Source of the DNA: Candidatus Scalindua sp. SCAELEC01
Lineage (GTDB): Bacteria; Planctomycetota; Brocadiia; Brocadiales; Scalinduaceae
Direction: 5' to 3'
Length of the DNA: 64,000 nucleotides
NCBI GenBank assembly: GCA_004282745.1
Contig: SHMT01000005.1
Span: forward strand, 1 to 64,000
Below are positions 48,235 through 57,925 of the stretch, in pieces. The position numbers and the translations under genes were made by a program. The stretch's first letter is position 1; each line of letters begins with the position of its first letter. The notes under the pieces were generated by a model, which was not told the origin of the DNA, ran no database searches, and was given only the letters and a program-made list of their open reading frames with translations.

Positions 48235-49007
48235 GAAAGTTCTTTATCGTTGGTAATTGGAAGATGAATCTGGCTTTGAAAGAGGCTATTAGTTTGTCTT
48301 CAAAGTTGTCTCATGTCGTAGCGGACGTTGGGGGAAGTGTGGATGTTGGGGTATCTCCCTCTTTTGTCTATTTAAGGGATATTTGCGAAGCTCTCAGGGA
48401 TAGCGCTATTTGTGTTGGAGCACAAAATATGTGCTCAGAAAAAAGTGGCGCATTTACTGGTGAGGTTTCGGGGGCGATGCTCGTGGATGTGGGCTGTTCA
48501 CTGGTAATTCTTGGCCATTCTGAACGGAGAACGATTTTCCATGAACCAAATTCGCTCATTAATGTAAAATTGCATACCGCTTTTTTTTATGATTTACATC
48601 CAATTTTGTGTGTAGGTGAGAGCTTGGAAGAGCGGGAGCCAAACAGGACTGAAGAGGTAGTAGGGTGTCAATTGGCAGAATCTTTAAAGGGGGTTACGGG
48701 AGAACAGGCAAAGAGCTTAACCATCGCATACGAACCTGTTTGGGCAATAGGTACGGGGAAAACGGCAACACCTGATCAAGCGAATTCCGTACACTCCTTT
48801 ATCCGGACCATGCTGAAAGATCGATTTGGTGAGACGGTAGCACAAGGAGTGAGGATTCAATACGGTGGTAGTGTAAACGAGAAGAACGCATCTGAACTTT
48901 TGAGCCAACCCGAGATTGACGGTGCGTTAGTGGGTGGGGCAAGTCTGAATCCGGAATCTTTTTCCCGCATCATTCTTGAGGCTCTTAAGATAGAGAAATC
49001 TCGATAG
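48231..49007 (+). CDS. tpiA: Triose-phosphate isomerase
   Basis: TpiA interconverts dihydroxyacetone phosphate and glyceraldehyde 3-phosphate. The 258-residue barrel has GNWKMN (catalytic Lys11), ILGHSERR (His near 96), AYEPVWAIGTGKTA (Glu near 167) and IQYGGSVN. GTG 48231 overlaps the pheA stop by four bases. secG follows about 270 bases on, a common tpiA-secG order. Confidence 0.97.
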   Translation: MRKFFIVGNWKMNLALKEAISLSSKLSHVVADVGGSVDVGVSPSFVYLRDICEALRDSAICVGAQNMCSEKSGAFTGEVSGAMLVDVGCSLVILGHSERRTIFHEPNSLINVKLHTAFFYDLHPILCVGESLEEREPNRTEEVVGCQLAESLKGVTGEQAKSLTIAYEPVWAIGTGKTATPDQANSVHSFIRTMLKDRFGETVAQGVRIQYGGSVNEKNASELLSQPEIDGALVGGASLNPESFSRIILEALKIEKSR

Positions 49008-49281
49008 CCTATTTTGCAGAGGAGGGCGTCTCTCACAGAGAAACGATCTTATCGAGAAGTATTCTCCTTATTACGGGTTGATTTTTGACAGATGTGGATT
49101 GTGTCACAAAAATGGTTAACCGCTTTGTGTTACGTGGTTCAACGTTAAAATATACAATAGAGAATAGCTTGATGGATTCAATTGCTAATTTATTATTTAG
49201 TACTTGGTTTTTAGACAAAACAATCCTAGAGTTAATTCCTGGCAGTTTTAGAACTTAAGGGTTGAAAGGAGCTTATCTGGA

Positions 49282-49872
49282 ATGAAATTTAAATGGATTC
49301 TTGCAATTGTTATTATTTTCGGCTTAATTGCAATGTTTTTTGCTTTTCAGTGGTCGGGCGTTTTAAAAGCGACGCTCATCGTATCGTGTATTGTATTGAT
49401 CGCCGTTGTCTTGTTGCAATCGGGAAAGGGGGGAGGTTTGGCCGCAATAGGAGGTTTTTCTGATCAGTCAGCCTTCGGGACGAAAACGGGGACTGTTTTA
49501 GGCAACATTACCTATCTTGTCGGGGCCGCCTTTATCTTTTCTACAATTTTATTGACGAAGCTGACTCTTACTTCAATTCATGGGCCAGGGGTGGTATCAG
49601 AACATACTCATGAGGCGATACAACAGGCCCCGCATGAGGTCCATGATGAGCACGATGGTCATGACCATGAAGGCCATGACCATGAAGGTCATGATCATGA
49701 GGGCCATGACCATGAAGGTCACGATCACAGCAGCCATAGCGATGCACAACAGCCAGGAGAGACAGGTGGCATTGCGGTTGATGAACAGTCGATGGGTATG
49801 AAGGGTGTGGAGACAACAAGTGAAAAAAAAGAGGTTAATGAGGTTCTGAAGGGTAGTGAAGAAGCGAAATGA
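49282..49872 (+). CDS. secG: SecG with a histidine-rich C-terminal extension
   Basis: SecG is a small subunit of the SecYEG translocon. The first 105 residues are a normal SecG, with a hydrophobic start, a central [20 protein letters not shown] loop and a second membrane segment near 70-95. Typical SecG proteins end soon after that. Here a tail of about 90 residues follows, carrying tandem EGHDH units ([20 protein letters not shown] and on to SSHSD), likely metal-binding. A Glu/Lys-rich end completes it. The ATG at 49282 has a GAAAGGAG ribosome-binding site. The yicC ATG overlaps its stop. Confidence 0.9.
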   Translation: MKFKWILAIVIIFGLIAMFFAFQWSGVLKATLIVSCIVLIAVVLLQSGKGGGLAAIGGFSDQSAFGTKTGTVLGNITYLVGAAFIFSTILLTKLTLTSIHGPGVVSEHTHEAIQQAPHEVHDEHDGHDHEGHDHEGHDHEGHDHEGHDHSSHSDAQQPGETGGIAVDEQSMGMKGVETTSEKKEVNEVLKGSEEAK

Positions 49873-50765
49873 TAAAGAGCATGACGGGGTTTGGTAGTGC
49901 TGAGTTAAAGAGTGAAGATAAAACTATTTACGTTGAAATCCGCTCGTTGAATAATAAGTACCTCAAAATTAATACTAAGATACCGGAATCATTAGCTGGT
50001 TTTGAAGAGAGAATTGGTAAATTATTAAAAGCGGTTTTGCTGCGTGGCACGGTAAATTTGTCAATTGATTATAAGGTGTTGAAGCAAGAGCCTCGCTGTT
50101 TTATTAATAAGGATGTTTTAAAAGAGTATTATCAACTCATTAGTGAAATTCGGAATGAGATATCTTTTAAACAGGACGTATCGTTTGAAAGTCTTATTGC
50201 TCTTCCCGGAGTGCTGGAGTATAAAAAGGACGTTGGGGATGGGGATGAAGAGAGTGTTGATGATGGATGGACTGAATTGGAATCATTATTACGGTCTGCT
50301 GTCCAAGATTTAGATACCATGAAACAGGCTGAAGGTAAAAATCTTCAGTTGGACATAGAGAAGTGGACGAAGCGGATTTCGAATATTACGGACACTATTG
50401 AAAGTGAATCCCACACAGTAGTCCAAAAATATAGAGATCGTATCCACAAAAGGGTGCAATCTCTGCTGGAAGGGACAAATATTGGCATAGAGAAAGATGA
50501 TCTGTACCGAGAGGTTGCGATCTTTGCTGACCGGTGTGATATCTCTGAAGAATTGGGAAGACTGAGGAGCCATCTTACGATGTTTTGGGAGGTGTTGGAA
50601 AAAGAGGAACTCGCAGGGAGAAAACTTGAATTTATCGTACAGGAGATGTTCCGCGAGGCGAATACGATAGGATCCAAAGCAAACAATACTGACATTGTTA
50701 GGCAAGTAATTGAAATTAAAACAGAGATTGAACGGATAAAAGAACAAGTATTGAATATCGAATAA
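49869..50765 (+). CDS. yicC: YicC-family endoribonuclease
   Basis: YicC proteins are cytoplasmic endoribonucleases implicated in RNA turnover. The 298-residue protein begins [12 protein letters not shown], has [19 protein letters not shown], and ends with the DUF1732 block. That block reads [12 protein letters not shown]-like ([13 protein letters not shown]), then [20 protein letters not shown] and SKANNTDI. It overlaps secG by four bases. Position before gmk matches the common yicC-gmk order, often followed by coaBC. Confidence 0.93.
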   Translation: MIKSMTGFGSAELKSEDKTIYVEIRSLNNKYLKINTKIPESLAGFEERIGKLLKAVLLRGTVNLSIDYKVLKQEPRCFINKDVLKEYYQLISEIRNEISFKQDVSFESLIALPGVLEYKKDVGDGDEESVDDGWTELESLLRSAVQDLDTMKQAEGKNLQLDIEKWTKRISNITDTIESESHTVVQKYRDRIHKRVQSLLEGTNIGIEKDDLYREVAIFADRCDISEELGRLRSHLTMFWEVLEKEELAGRKLEFIVQEMFREANTIGSKANNTDIVRQVIEIKTEIERIKEQVLNIE

Positions 50766-50900
50766 TTCTCTATTCTTTGCAAAGGGATTTTTGGAATCTA
50801 AGGCCAGAAGTTTTGCGTGGCATTTTGATTTTTTGATTGAACAAAACCGGAAATAAATTTGCAGTGAAGTATACTCTTTAATAGAAGAATATGTACAAAG

Positions 50901-51455
50901 GTGAATGAAACTGGTCGACTCATAATACTATCAGGGCCATCAGGGAGTGGAAAAACTACCCTCTGTAAACAGTTGATGAAGGATCCAAGGGTAAAGAGGT
51001 CTGTCTCCTTTACGACGAGAGAGCCAAGAGGGAGAGAGCAGGACGGGGTTGATTACCATTTCATTACAATAAGGAGGTTTGAACGTCTCATTAAGGAGGG
51101 CAAATTTTTAGAATATGCTGAATACTGTGGATCATATTATGGCACACCTCTAGAGCCTGTCGAAGAGGCAATTAAAGAGGGAGAGCTCTTTATCCTCGCT
51201 ATTGATGTCAAGGGAGCATTACAGGTTATGGAGAAAATTCCAGAGACAACTTCTATCTTTATTATGGCTCCAGATGAGGGTGCATTGCGGAAGAGATTAG
51301 AAGACAGGGTAACGGATAGCGCAACGGACATTAACAAGAGGGTTGAAGAGGCGGAAATTGAACTAAAGTATCGTGATCGTTATGACCACTGTGTCGTAAA
51401 TGATGAATTGGAAGTTGCCGTAAGTGAAATTAAAAATATTCTCGGCTTATCCTGA
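50901..51455 (+). CDS. gmk: Guanylate kinase
   Basis: Gmk phosphorylates GMP to GDP. The 184-residue protein has a Walker A in LSGPSGSGKTTL and the GMP-binding SFTTREPRGREQDGVDYHF. FLEYAEYCGSYYGTP and ILAIDVKGALQV follow. GTG 50901 gives the normal start. It follows yicC by about 135 bases and precedes coaC; rpoZ, often found here, is absent. Confidence 0.95.
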   Translation: MNETGRLIILSGPSGSGKTTLCKQLMKDPRVKRSVSFTTREPRGREQDGVDYHFITIRRFERLIKEGKFLEYAEYCGSYYGTPLEPVEEAIKEGELFILAIDVKGALQVMEKIPETTSIFIMAPDEGALRKRLEDRVTDSATDINKRVEEAEIELKYRDRYDHCVVNDELEVAVSEIKNILGLS

Positions 51456-51514
51456 GTGGTAAACATACAAAAGTACCGTATCGCGTCAGATTTATGCCCA
51501 TCACAAAATGACTA

Positions 51515-52099
51515 ATGAAGAGAGATATTATACTCGGTGTTACCGGTAGTATAGCGGCTTTTAAGGCTGCAGAAATAGTTTCTAAACTGCGAAGTCAAGG
51601 GTTTTGTATAACGGTGATAATGACGCAATCTGCACAGAAATTTATTAATCCCCTGACCTTTCGCACTCTTTCCCAAAACAGGGTTATCACTGACCTTTTT
51701 GTTGCTGATACCGTTTACGACCCACAACATATATCGCTGGCTAATAAAGCGGGGATCCTCGTCATAGCACCGGCAACAGCCAACATTATCGGTAAGTTGG
51801 CATCTGGAATTTCAGATGATGTACTAACGTGTGCAGTTGTAGCCTCAGAGGTACCGGTCTTAATCGCGCCCGCTATGGATGATCGGATGTACTTAAATCC
51901 GATAACGCAAACAAATATTCAGAAACTAGAAGCTCTTGGGTATAAATTTGTTGGCCCGAAAAAGGGTAGATTGGCATCTGGCCGGATTGGAGTGGGAAGA
52001 ATGGAGGAGGTTGAAGTAGTGGTTAAAGCAATCATTGATGAGCTGGATGATCTATCAGGGAAAAAGACAACTGCGATACCTGAGGATAGAGATGTATGA
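51515..52099 (+). CDS. coaC: Phosphopantothenoylcysteine decarboxylase (CoaC-type flavoprotein)
   Basis: The 194-residue protein corresponds to the flavin-binding decarboxylase half of CoaBC. Motifs are [17 protein letters not shown], the active-site His in [32 protein letters not shown] and [12 protein letters not shown]. The synthetase half (CoaB) is missing here and must be encoded elsewhere, or the protein acts as a related flavoprotein. Context between gmk and dut supports the coenzyme A role. Its end overlaps the dut ATG. Confidence 0.9.
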   Translation: MKRDIILGVTGSIAAFKAAEIVSKLRSQGFCITVIMTQSAQKFINPLTFRTLSQNRVITDLFVADTVYDPQHISLANKAGILVIAPATANIIGKLASGISDDVLTCAVVASEVPVLIAPAMDDRMYLNPITQTNIQKLEALGYKFVGPKKGRLASGRIGVGRMEEVEVVVKAIIDELDDLSGKKTTAIPEDRDV

Positions 52100-52541
52100 G
52101 ATAAATGTAAAGATCAAGAGAAAAAAGGGTTGCGATGATCTACCTTTGCCAAAATATATGAGTAAAGCGGCGAGCGGTATGGATCTATATGCGGCAGTTG
52201 ACAGACAGACATCTCTGGGAGAGAGAGAGATCAAGCTCATTCCTACCGGGGTCTTTATCGCTTTGCCCTATGGGTATGAGGCACAGGTTCGACCACGAAG
52301 TGGTTTGGCATTAAAATATGGGTTGACGTTAGTCAACTCTCCAGGAACTATAGATAGTGATTACCGGGGAGAAATCGGCATTATCATGTGCAATCTAGGT
52401 CCGCAAGAATTTTTGATTGAACGAGGGATGCGGATTGCGCAATTGGTGGTTCAACCGGTTGTGCGTGCAGTGTTGGAAGAGGTTGATGGTTTAGATGAAA
52501 CTCATCGGGGTGAGAGAGGCTTTGGGCATACGGGGCATTGA
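52092..52541 (+). CDS. dut: dUTP diphosphatase
   Basis: Dut hydrolyses dUTP to dUMP, keeping uracil out of DNA and feeding dTMP synthesis. The 149-residue trimeric-type protein has the five motifs: [44 protein letters not shown] and the C-terminal [13 protein letters not shown] 52092 is used because it gives the usual N-terminus ([13 protein letters not shown]) and overlaps the coaC stop. An earlier in-frame start at 52035 lies inside coaC. Confidence 0.95.
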   Translation: MYEINVKIKRKKGCDDLPLPKYMSKAASGMDLYAAVDRQTSLGEREIKLIPTGVFIALPYGYEAQVRPRSGLALKYGLTLVNSPGTIDSDYRGEIGIIMCNLGPQEFLIERGMRIAQLVVQPVVRAVLEEVDGLDETHRGERGFGHTGH

Positions 52542-52565
52542 TAAAATGCGCTGTTAGGTGCGAAA

Positions 52566-52757
52566 ATGAACAAAATCAAAACGCCTTCTAACCAGACGAT
52601 GCTCTTACCATTTAGGTTGGCAGGAATAGAGAGCGTTGGACCTTCTCTTGCAACTGAACCAGAACTCATTTGCGAGTTCAAAAAAGCTCACTACATACAT
52701 GAGTTAACGACCGATTTGTGCAGAAATACTCATAAATTAGCGGGTGAAGGGGGCTAA
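52566..52757 (+). CDS. Possible 63-residue hypothetical protein between dut and ftsK
   Basis: An ATG frame (MNKIKTPSNQTMLLPFRL, ending HKLAGEGG) fills the space between dut and ftsK. I see no family, no strong ribosome-binding site and only ordinary composition. It could be a leader-region chance frame rather than a gene. Confidence 0.2.
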   Translation: MNKIKTPSNQTMLLPFRLAGIESVGPSLATEPELICEFKKAHYIHELTTDLCRNTHKLAGEGG

Positions 52758-52764
52758 TTTATTC

Positions 52765-54993
52765 ATGGAAAAAGCAAAGGTCTTTCATTCCGTTTATTCA
52801 ATGTTTATTTTTACAATAGCGGTATTTTTGTTAATAAGCATTGCCACATTCTCGCCAAACGACCCCCCATTTGGGAATTATCCTCTCAATAATCCTGTTC
52901 AGAATTGTTGTGGTAAGTTGGGGGCGGTAATTTCTGGCTACCTGATTTCTAGCATTGGAGTGATTTCATATCTCTTTGCATTATTACTAGGCGCATTGGG
53001 TATTATTCTATTTTTGAGAAAAAAAATAGAGATATTATGGGTAAAGATATTTGGAGGGGTACTGCTCGTTTTATCACTTACACCAATTTTCAGCATCATT
53101 AGTTATACAGTAAAAGCATTTAACTTGTCACCTGAAATTGGCGGTATCTATGGGATTGTTACCTCACTTAAGCTTATGGAATATCTTGGTGTGCCAGGTG
53201 CAGGCATACTCCTTACCCTGGGATTGCTTGTAGCCGTAATGCTTATTTCCGATAAAAGTTTAGAACCCCTCGTTCTTTGGGTCTATCAAAAGTGTAAGGG
53301 GCTTAAATTCTACCATCCAGTGGCACAGGAATATGTTGGTAAGATTATAGAAAAGGTCCCAACCAGGAGAACGCTGAGTCTGGTGGATAGTACCGGTGAA
53401 CGTGAGGAACCTATCAGGAGTAACGACGAAATAATACCAAAAGTAAAGGTGAAATCTGCAGATAATGTGGAAAAACCGAGAATGTTTGACAAACTTACCA
53501 GAAAGAATACCGCTCGTTTTAGTAAAGATCAAGACTACGAATATCCTCCACTCGAACTCTTGGATGAGCTTAAAAATTTCAAATTCGATAACGATGAACA
53601 TGTGATGGAAAAATCCGAGGTCTTGAGGAAGACTTTGGGACAGTTTAATGTGACTGCGGAGATTGTGGGCATTGAGAGAGGTCCGTCGGTAACAATGCAT
53701 GAATTGGAATTGGCTCCCGGCACAAAGCTTGGGAAGGTCTCTTCTCTTTCAGATGATATTGCTATCGCCCTTAAGGCGCCGAGTATCCGTATCGTAGCAC
53801 CCATACAAGGGAAATCTACCATCGGAATAGAAGTTCCGAATACACATCGTAAACCGGTAAAGATGCGTGAGTTGTTTGGGATAGTAGACAAGCATATTCA
53901 ATCTCAATCAATACCGCTTTTATTGGGGAAGGACATCGCCGGTTACCCCTTAATTGCCGATCTTGCCGCGATGCCGCACCTCTTAGTTGCCGGAACGACA
54001 GGTTCTGGTAAGTCGGTATGTCTGAACTCGGTCATCTTAAGCATCCTCATGCTTCAGCATCCCAAAAATCTCAAATTGTTACTGATAGATCCAAAGATGG
54101 TTGAGTTCTCGCCATTCAGGAGTGTTCCCCACTTGATAACCCCCGTTGTCACCGATATGAAGAGGGCGGCCGCAATATTGGAATGGGCCGTTAATAAGAT
54201 GGACGAACGGTATGCGCTCCTTGCAAGAGCGGGTGTGAGAAACATATCGGCGTATAACAAGTTAGACGAACTGACTAAACAAAAAAGGTTGAACCCTGAA
54301 GGAGATGCAACTATTGACGAAGAAACTTTCTTTATGCCCCACTTAGTCATCATTGTTGATGAATTGGCAGATTTGATGATGGTGGCTTCGAAAGAGGTAG
54401 AGAGCTCAATCATCAGGATTTCTCAAAAATCGAGGGCCGTTGGCATACACCTCATTGTTGCAACCCAGAGACCGTCAGTTGATGTTATTACGGGGCTCAT
54501 AAAATCTAACCTGCCTTCAAGGATTGCCTTTTATGTATTTTCAAAAGTTGATTCACGGACAATCCTGGACCAAAATGGCGCTGAAAAGCTCCTGGGGAAA
54601 GGAGACATGCTGTTTTTGCCTCCCGGCACTTCCAAGCTGGAAAGGGTTCAAGGGACCTTTGTGAGCGACGAGGAGGTGAACAGGATTGTTGAATTTTTAA
54701 AAGAGAGGGCCCATCCGGAATTTAGCCCGGAATTAAAAAAGGTTCAAACATTACAGAAAAAGAGTGACACCGTGAAGGATGAACTGTACGATGAGGCAAT
54801 TCGGATTATCTTGGAATCACAGCGAGGCTCGGTCTCGTTATTACAACGGCGTTTAGAGATTGGGTATTCACGTGCGGCAAGGCTAATAGATCTAATGGCA
54901 GAAGATGGATTTGTTGGTGAATATAAGGGGAGCCAGGCGAGAGAGGTGTTTATTTCGCTTGATGAGTGGGATGTTCAGAGGAATCAAAATTAG
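52765..54993 (+). CDS. ftsK: DNA translocase FtsK/SpoIIIE
   Basis: FtsK pumps chromosomal DNA through the division septum and aids dimer resolution. From ATG 52765 the protein has 742 residues. It has four N-terminal membrane segments (about 10-165), a short charged linker (about 205-265) and the RecA-like motor. The motor has VAGTTGSGKSVCLNS (Walker A, about 410), LLIDPKMVEFS and HLVIIVDELADLMM (Walker B), then RPSVDVITGLIKSNLPSRIAF. A winged-helix gamma domain at the end (ISQKSRA earlier, SLLQRRLEIGYSRAARL) reads KOPS-like sites. An in-frame GTG at 52744 is an alternative start. Confidence 0.96.
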   Translation: MEKAKVFHSVYSMFIFTIAVFLLISIATFSPNDPPFGNYPLNNPVQNCCGKLGAVISGYLISSIGVISYLFALLLGALGIILFLRKKIEILWVKIFGGVLLVLSLTPIFSIISYTVKAFNLSPEIGGIYGIVTSLKLMEYLGVPGAGILLTLGLLVAVMLISDKSLEPLVLWVYQKCKGLKFYHPVAQEYVGKIIEKVPTRRTLSLVDSTGEREEPIRSNDEIIPKVKVKSADNVEKPRMFDKLTRKNTARFSKDQDYEYPPLELLDELKNFKFDNDEHVMEKSEVLRKTLGQFNVTAEIVGIERGPSVTMHELELAPGTKLGKVSSLSDDIAIALKAPSIRIVAPIQGKSTIGIEVPNTHRKPVKMRELFGIVDKHIQSQSIPLLLGKDIAGYPLIADLAAMPHLLVAGTTGSGKSVCLNSVILSILMLQHPKNLKLLLIDPKMVEFSPFRSVPHLITPVVTDMKRAAAILEWAVNKMDERYALLARAGVRNISAYNKLDELTKQKRLNPEGDATIDEETFFMPHLVIIVDELADLMMVASKEVESSIIRISQKSRAVGIHLIVATQRPSVDVITGLIKSNLPSRIAFYVFSKVDSRTILDQNGAEKLLGKGDMLFLPPGTSKLERVQGTFVSDEEVNRIVEFLKERAHPEFSPELKKVQTLQKKSDTVKDELYDEAIRIILESQRGSVSLLQRRLEIGYSRAARLIDLMAEDGFVGEYKGSQAREVFISLDEWDVQRNQN

Positions 54994-55050
54994 TGGCTGA
55001 ACCACTGGATCTCAGTTTGAGTTAAATTGAACGATTCGCGATGAGAAAAT

Positions 55051-55109
55051 GTATAGGGGCTGTTTTCCAAATAGCCTTTATTATGCGGCTCGTTTGGGAA
55101 ACGAGACCA
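55051..55109. repeat. Repeat family D, copy 1
   Basis: TATAGGGGCTGTTTTCCAAA followed by GGCTCGTTTGGGAAACGAG matches 57926-57985. It consists of two small hairpins in a row (GGCTGTTT/AAATAGCC and CTCGTTT/AAACGAG). Confidence 0.6.
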
Positions 55110-55136
55110 ATAATTAATGATTAGCTAAAATTAAAT

Positions 55137-55173
55137 CCCCTCTTGGTTTCCTTAATCGAGGGGGGAGTTTTTT
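55137..55173 (+). terminator. Rho-independent terminator of ftsK
   Basis: CCCCTC (55137-55142) pairs with GAGGGG (55158-55163), followed by a run of six T (GGAGTTTTTT), about 145 bases after the ftsK stop and just before pgsA. Confidence 0.65.
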
Positions 55174-55192
55174 GAGTGGAGGGTAATTATCT

Positions 55193-55801
55193 ATGGGTGT
55201 TGAGTTAGAGAATGCGGATGTTCCCGAAAAGGTGGCAAGTCGTGGGGGAAGAGAGCTCTTTAATCTCCCAAATAAATTGACTCTTTCAAGATTGGTCCTT
55301 TCCATTGTTTTTTTCTTCCTGCTCTCTTATCGATCCTTTGATATCGCGCTAGTGATTTTTTCCCTGGCGGCAATTACCGACTGGTTTGATGGATATTATG
55401 CGAGAAAATGGGGACAATCGACAGACCTTGGCAGAATTGCCGATCCTTTCGTTGACAAGGTAATTATCTGTGGCGGGTTTATTTTTATGATTCCACTTGC
55501 GAAGGAAATTGTTGCTCCATGGATGGTGATTGTGATTGTGATGCGGGAATTTTTCGTCAGCAGTATAAGGGGATATTCAGAATCTAAGGGCATTCCTTTT
55601 GCCAGCAATATCTGGGGGAAGACCAAGATGTTCTGTCAATCGATAACAATCTTTGTCCTTATCCTCTACATTGCACACTTCAGCCACATAGGTTGGACGG
55701 GAGATGTCGTTTATGCCTGTATGTGGATCACGGTGGTTGTCACACTTTTTTCTGCAATCTTTTACGTCATCTCCGGTAAGAAAACCCTGCTTGCTTCTTA
55801 A
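55193..55801 (+). CDS. pgsA: CDP-diacylglycerol-glycerol-3-phosphate phosphatidyltransferase
   Basis: PgsA makes phosphatidylglycerol phosphate from CDP-diacylglycerol (the product of CdsA) in the inner membrane. The 202-residue protein has four or five membrane segments. The catalytic CDP-alcohol phosphotransferase motif is complete (DWFDGYYAR, then G-x3-D-x3-D in STDLGRIADPFVDKV). A charged N-terminal extension of about 25 residues precedes the conserved NLPNKLTLSRLVLS. ATG 55193 follows a weak ribosome-binding site. Confidence 0.94.
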   Translation: MGVELENADVPEKVASRGGRELFNLPNKLTLSRLVLSIVFFFLLSYRSFDIALVIFSLAAITDWFDGYYARKWGQSTDLGRIADPFVDKVIICGGFIFMIPLAKEIVAPWMVIVIVMREFFVSSIRGYSESKGIPFASNIWGKTKMFCQSITIFVLILYIAHFSHIGWTGDVVYACMWITVVVTLFSAIFYVISGKKTLLAS

Positions 55802-55809
55802 ATGGGACA

Positions 55810-55945
55810 AGGGTCCAGGAAAGAATAACTTGTCGTTCTCGCCTGTCCCCGCCAGAAAGAGTGTCGGGCTGGCGAATGGCTGATAGGCCGGGCGGGCAGC
55901 TTATTTTCAGACTACCTTCTGCCGCCCTTCACTCGGAGCATTTAC
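55810..55945 (-). repeat. Repeat family C, half-copy in reverse orientation
   Basis: GGGTCCAGGAAAGAATAACT followed by GTCCCCGCCAGAAAGAGTGT is the reverse complement of the right half of the copy behind trpC (41461-41695). It then continues through GGGCTGGCGAATGGCTGATA and the CCGCCCTTCACTCG segment. It lies 8 bases after the pgsA stop. Confidence 0.65.
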
Positions 55946-55992
55946 TCGAGCCAAAGTACAATACAGATTCACATTAATTTTTCGAATTATAC

Positions 55993-56406
55993 ATGATATG
56001 GTTCTTTCAAATGAGAATAAAAGAGATTTCGCGTACGCTTAAGCCTATTATATCATCACATCCGGAGATCAAACTCGTTTATCTTTTCGGTTCACAGGTA
56101 TCTGGAAATACTGGAGTTTTGAGTGATTATGATTTTGCCTTTTATGTAGACAGAAAAGATACAAAGATACTTTATGACTTGAAATTTATTCTTATGGACG
56201 AAATCGGTTTGGCGTTAAGAACCGACAAAATAGACATAGTAATTCTTAATTTAATTCAATCCCCGGAACTGAAGTACAAGATCATCAAAGATGGGGTGCT
56301 GTTGTTTAAAGAAGAGCCTTACAAGGTTTTGGTTGAACCGCAGATACTCAATGAGTATTTCGATTTTCATGACCTTTTAGTTCGATACAACCTGACGAAA
56401 GCTTAA
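55993..56406 (+). CDS. mntA: MntA-type nucleotidyltransferase antitoxin
   Basis: The 137-residue protein is a minimal nucleotidyltransferase. The GS-x10-DxD motif (Gly33-Ser34, Asp45, Asp47) lies in LFGSQVSGNTGVLSDYDF. MntA antitoxins inactivate HepT by adding AMP units to a tyrosine. The hepT gene follows after 8 bases, the standard MntA-HepT order. The ATG at 55993 has no clear ribosome-binding site; Met7 (56011) is an alternative start. Confidence 0.88.
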   Translation: MIWFFQMRIKEISRTLKPIISSHPEIKLVYLFGSQVSGNTGVLSDYDFAFYVDRKDTKILYDLKFILMDEIGLALRTDKIDIVILNLIQSPELKYKIIKDGVLLFKEEPYKVLVEPQILNEYFDFHDLLVRYNLTKA

Positions 56407-56414
56407 ACCTGCCC

Positions 56415-56828
56415 ATGACAGATCTCACCGTTATCGAAAACAAGATCAGTTCTGTTCACAAATACTTGAAAATTCTTGAGAGATATAAACAGTTTTCTCA
56501 AAAGGAAATTGTTGATGATTTAGATAGGAAAGGTGCTCTTGAACGCTATCTCTATCTCACTATGCAGGCAACGATTGATTTGTCAGAGACGGTGATTGCG
56601 TATAAAAATCTGAGAAAACCTTCTACCATGAGTGAATCATTTCATATTCTACATGCAGAGGAGATTATCACATCGGGCCTATCGGAAGAGATGATAAAAA
56701 TGACAGGATGCCGCAATGTGATCGCACACGATTATGAAAAGCTAAATTATGAGATACTTTACGATGTCCTTCAGAATAGATTGGTCTTTATAGAAGCATT
56801 TGTGGAGAGAATTGAAAATTTGTCCTGA
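56415..56828 (+). CDS. hepT: HepT-type HEPN ribonuclease toxin
   Basis: The 137-residue helical HEPN (DUF86) protein has the catalytic RX4HXY motif at Arg100-His105-Tyr107 (GCRNVIAHDYEKLN); Tyr107 is the residue that MntA would AMPylate. The active site is intact, so the toxin is probably functional. It is coupled to mntA, and the pair is framed by repeat families C (before) and C/D (after), typical of an accessory module. Confidence 0.9.
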   Translation: MTDLTVIENKISSVHKYLKILERYKQFSQKEIVDDLDRKGALERYLYLTMQATIDLSETVIAYKNLRKPSTMSESFHILHAEEIITSGLSEEMIKMTGCRNVIAHDYEKLNYEILYDVLQNRLVFIEAFVERIENLS

Positions 56829-56914
56829 TCTCTTCCGCTCCTGAGAGCATCCGGTATTTTTTTATTTTTAAATTTGTTAAAGGGTACAAATCATACATGC
56901 AATAGAATGGTTCT

Positions 56915-57832
56915 TCATCGGTCAATGTGCTCTACCAAATACCTGAGGTGCTCTCCATTTGTCCCGCAACAGCCTCCCAGTATCTTTATCTTATACTTTC
57001 TGTTAAGGGTTATCATGCTCTCTCCCCAAACCGCTATATCACTTATATGAATATCGGTTGCGCCATCGAGGCTGGAATGATCTTTGTCTGAGGCGTTTGC
57101 CTGGTACCCAATCAATCTTGAGAGAACATAATCTGTCTCTCTCTCGGGTGTGAAAAAGGCAGGGTGAGAACAGTTTATCATAAATCCAATGGGTGGCCTT
57201 GTACAGGATGTGTCTATGGCCTGAAACGCTTCATCGAGTGTTGTCCCATCCATGAGGCGACCGGTTCTCTCAATTACGAAACTTAAAATATAGGGTGTGG
57301 AAAATTTCGACATTGTTTGTGCGATACCCTCTGCTTCAGATATGGCAGGGAGGGATGCTGCGAAAATGAAGTCTACCCCTCCCTGAATGAGTTTTTCTAT
57401 TTGCCAGGTATGAAAAAGTGTGGATTCCTTCATAGTTAATGCTTTATCAGGCTTATAGCAGTCGTTTTTACAACCGATTAAACCACCGATCAAAATTTCT
57501 TCAGAGTCTGATTCATGTCTCTCTTTTATTGTTTTCATGAATCTTACTGCATCACCGTTTACATCTTTGTCAATTTGCAAGGCTTCAATTCTCTCCTTGT
57601 TGGCCCGCCAAGAGGGGGTAAAAATCAGAAATGGGACTTTACTCTCTCTTTGTAATGCAAAGTATTCATCGTATATTAATGAAATCTCTCTTTTTCCAAT
57701 TTCATCATATATGAGCAGGGAGTGTTCGAGGGTAGGGTGCAGGCAGACATTTTCTGATCTTCTCAACCTTTCCAGTACTGCAAATTCAGTGAATAGGTAT
57801 TGGTACCTATCTAAGAGTTGTTTCATACTCAT
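56915..57832 (-). CDS. Homocysteine S-methyltransferase-family protein
   Basis: The 305-residue protein is a single Hcy-binding barrel. The zinc ligands are visible as Cys in MINCSHPAFF and the pair in ILGGCCGTNGEH. FGGLIGCKNDC-like and TLFHTWQIEKLIQGGVDF segments follow the family pattern. The N-terminal region (about 1-60) is unusual for MmuM/YitJ-type enzymes, with EHSLLIYDEIG in place of the usual DGAMGT start. The substrate could be homocysteine or another thiol. It is transcribed alone. Confidence 0.8.
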   Translation of the reverse strand: MSMKQLLDRYQYLFTEFAVLERLRRSENVCLHPTLEHSLLIYDEIGKREISLIYDEYFALQRESKVPFLIFTPSWRANKERIEALQIDKDVNGDAVRFMKTIKERHESDSEEILIGGLIGCKNDCYKPDKALTMKESTLFHTWQIEKLIQGGVDFIFAASLPAISEAEGIAQTMSKFSTPYILSFVIERTGRLMDGTTLDEAFQAIDTSCTRPPIGFMINCSHPAFFTPERETDYVLSRLIGYQANASDKDHSSLDGATDIHISDIAVWGESMITLNRKYKIKILGGCCGTNGEHLRYLVEHIDR

Positions 57833-57842
57833 AACAAAGCAG

Positions 57843-57876
57843 TAGAATATTAAGTTATTCTTTCCTGGGTCCTTAA
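57843..57876. repeat. Repeat family C, end fragment
   Basis: TTAAGTTATTCTTTCCTGGG plus TCC matches the right end of family C in one arm only. It lies 10 bases upstream of the methyltransferase-like gene's start. Confidence 0.5.
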
Positions 57877-57925
57877 AACCGGTAGTAATGAAATTTTGTT
57901 GCAGAAAACTACTGATTAATAAACT

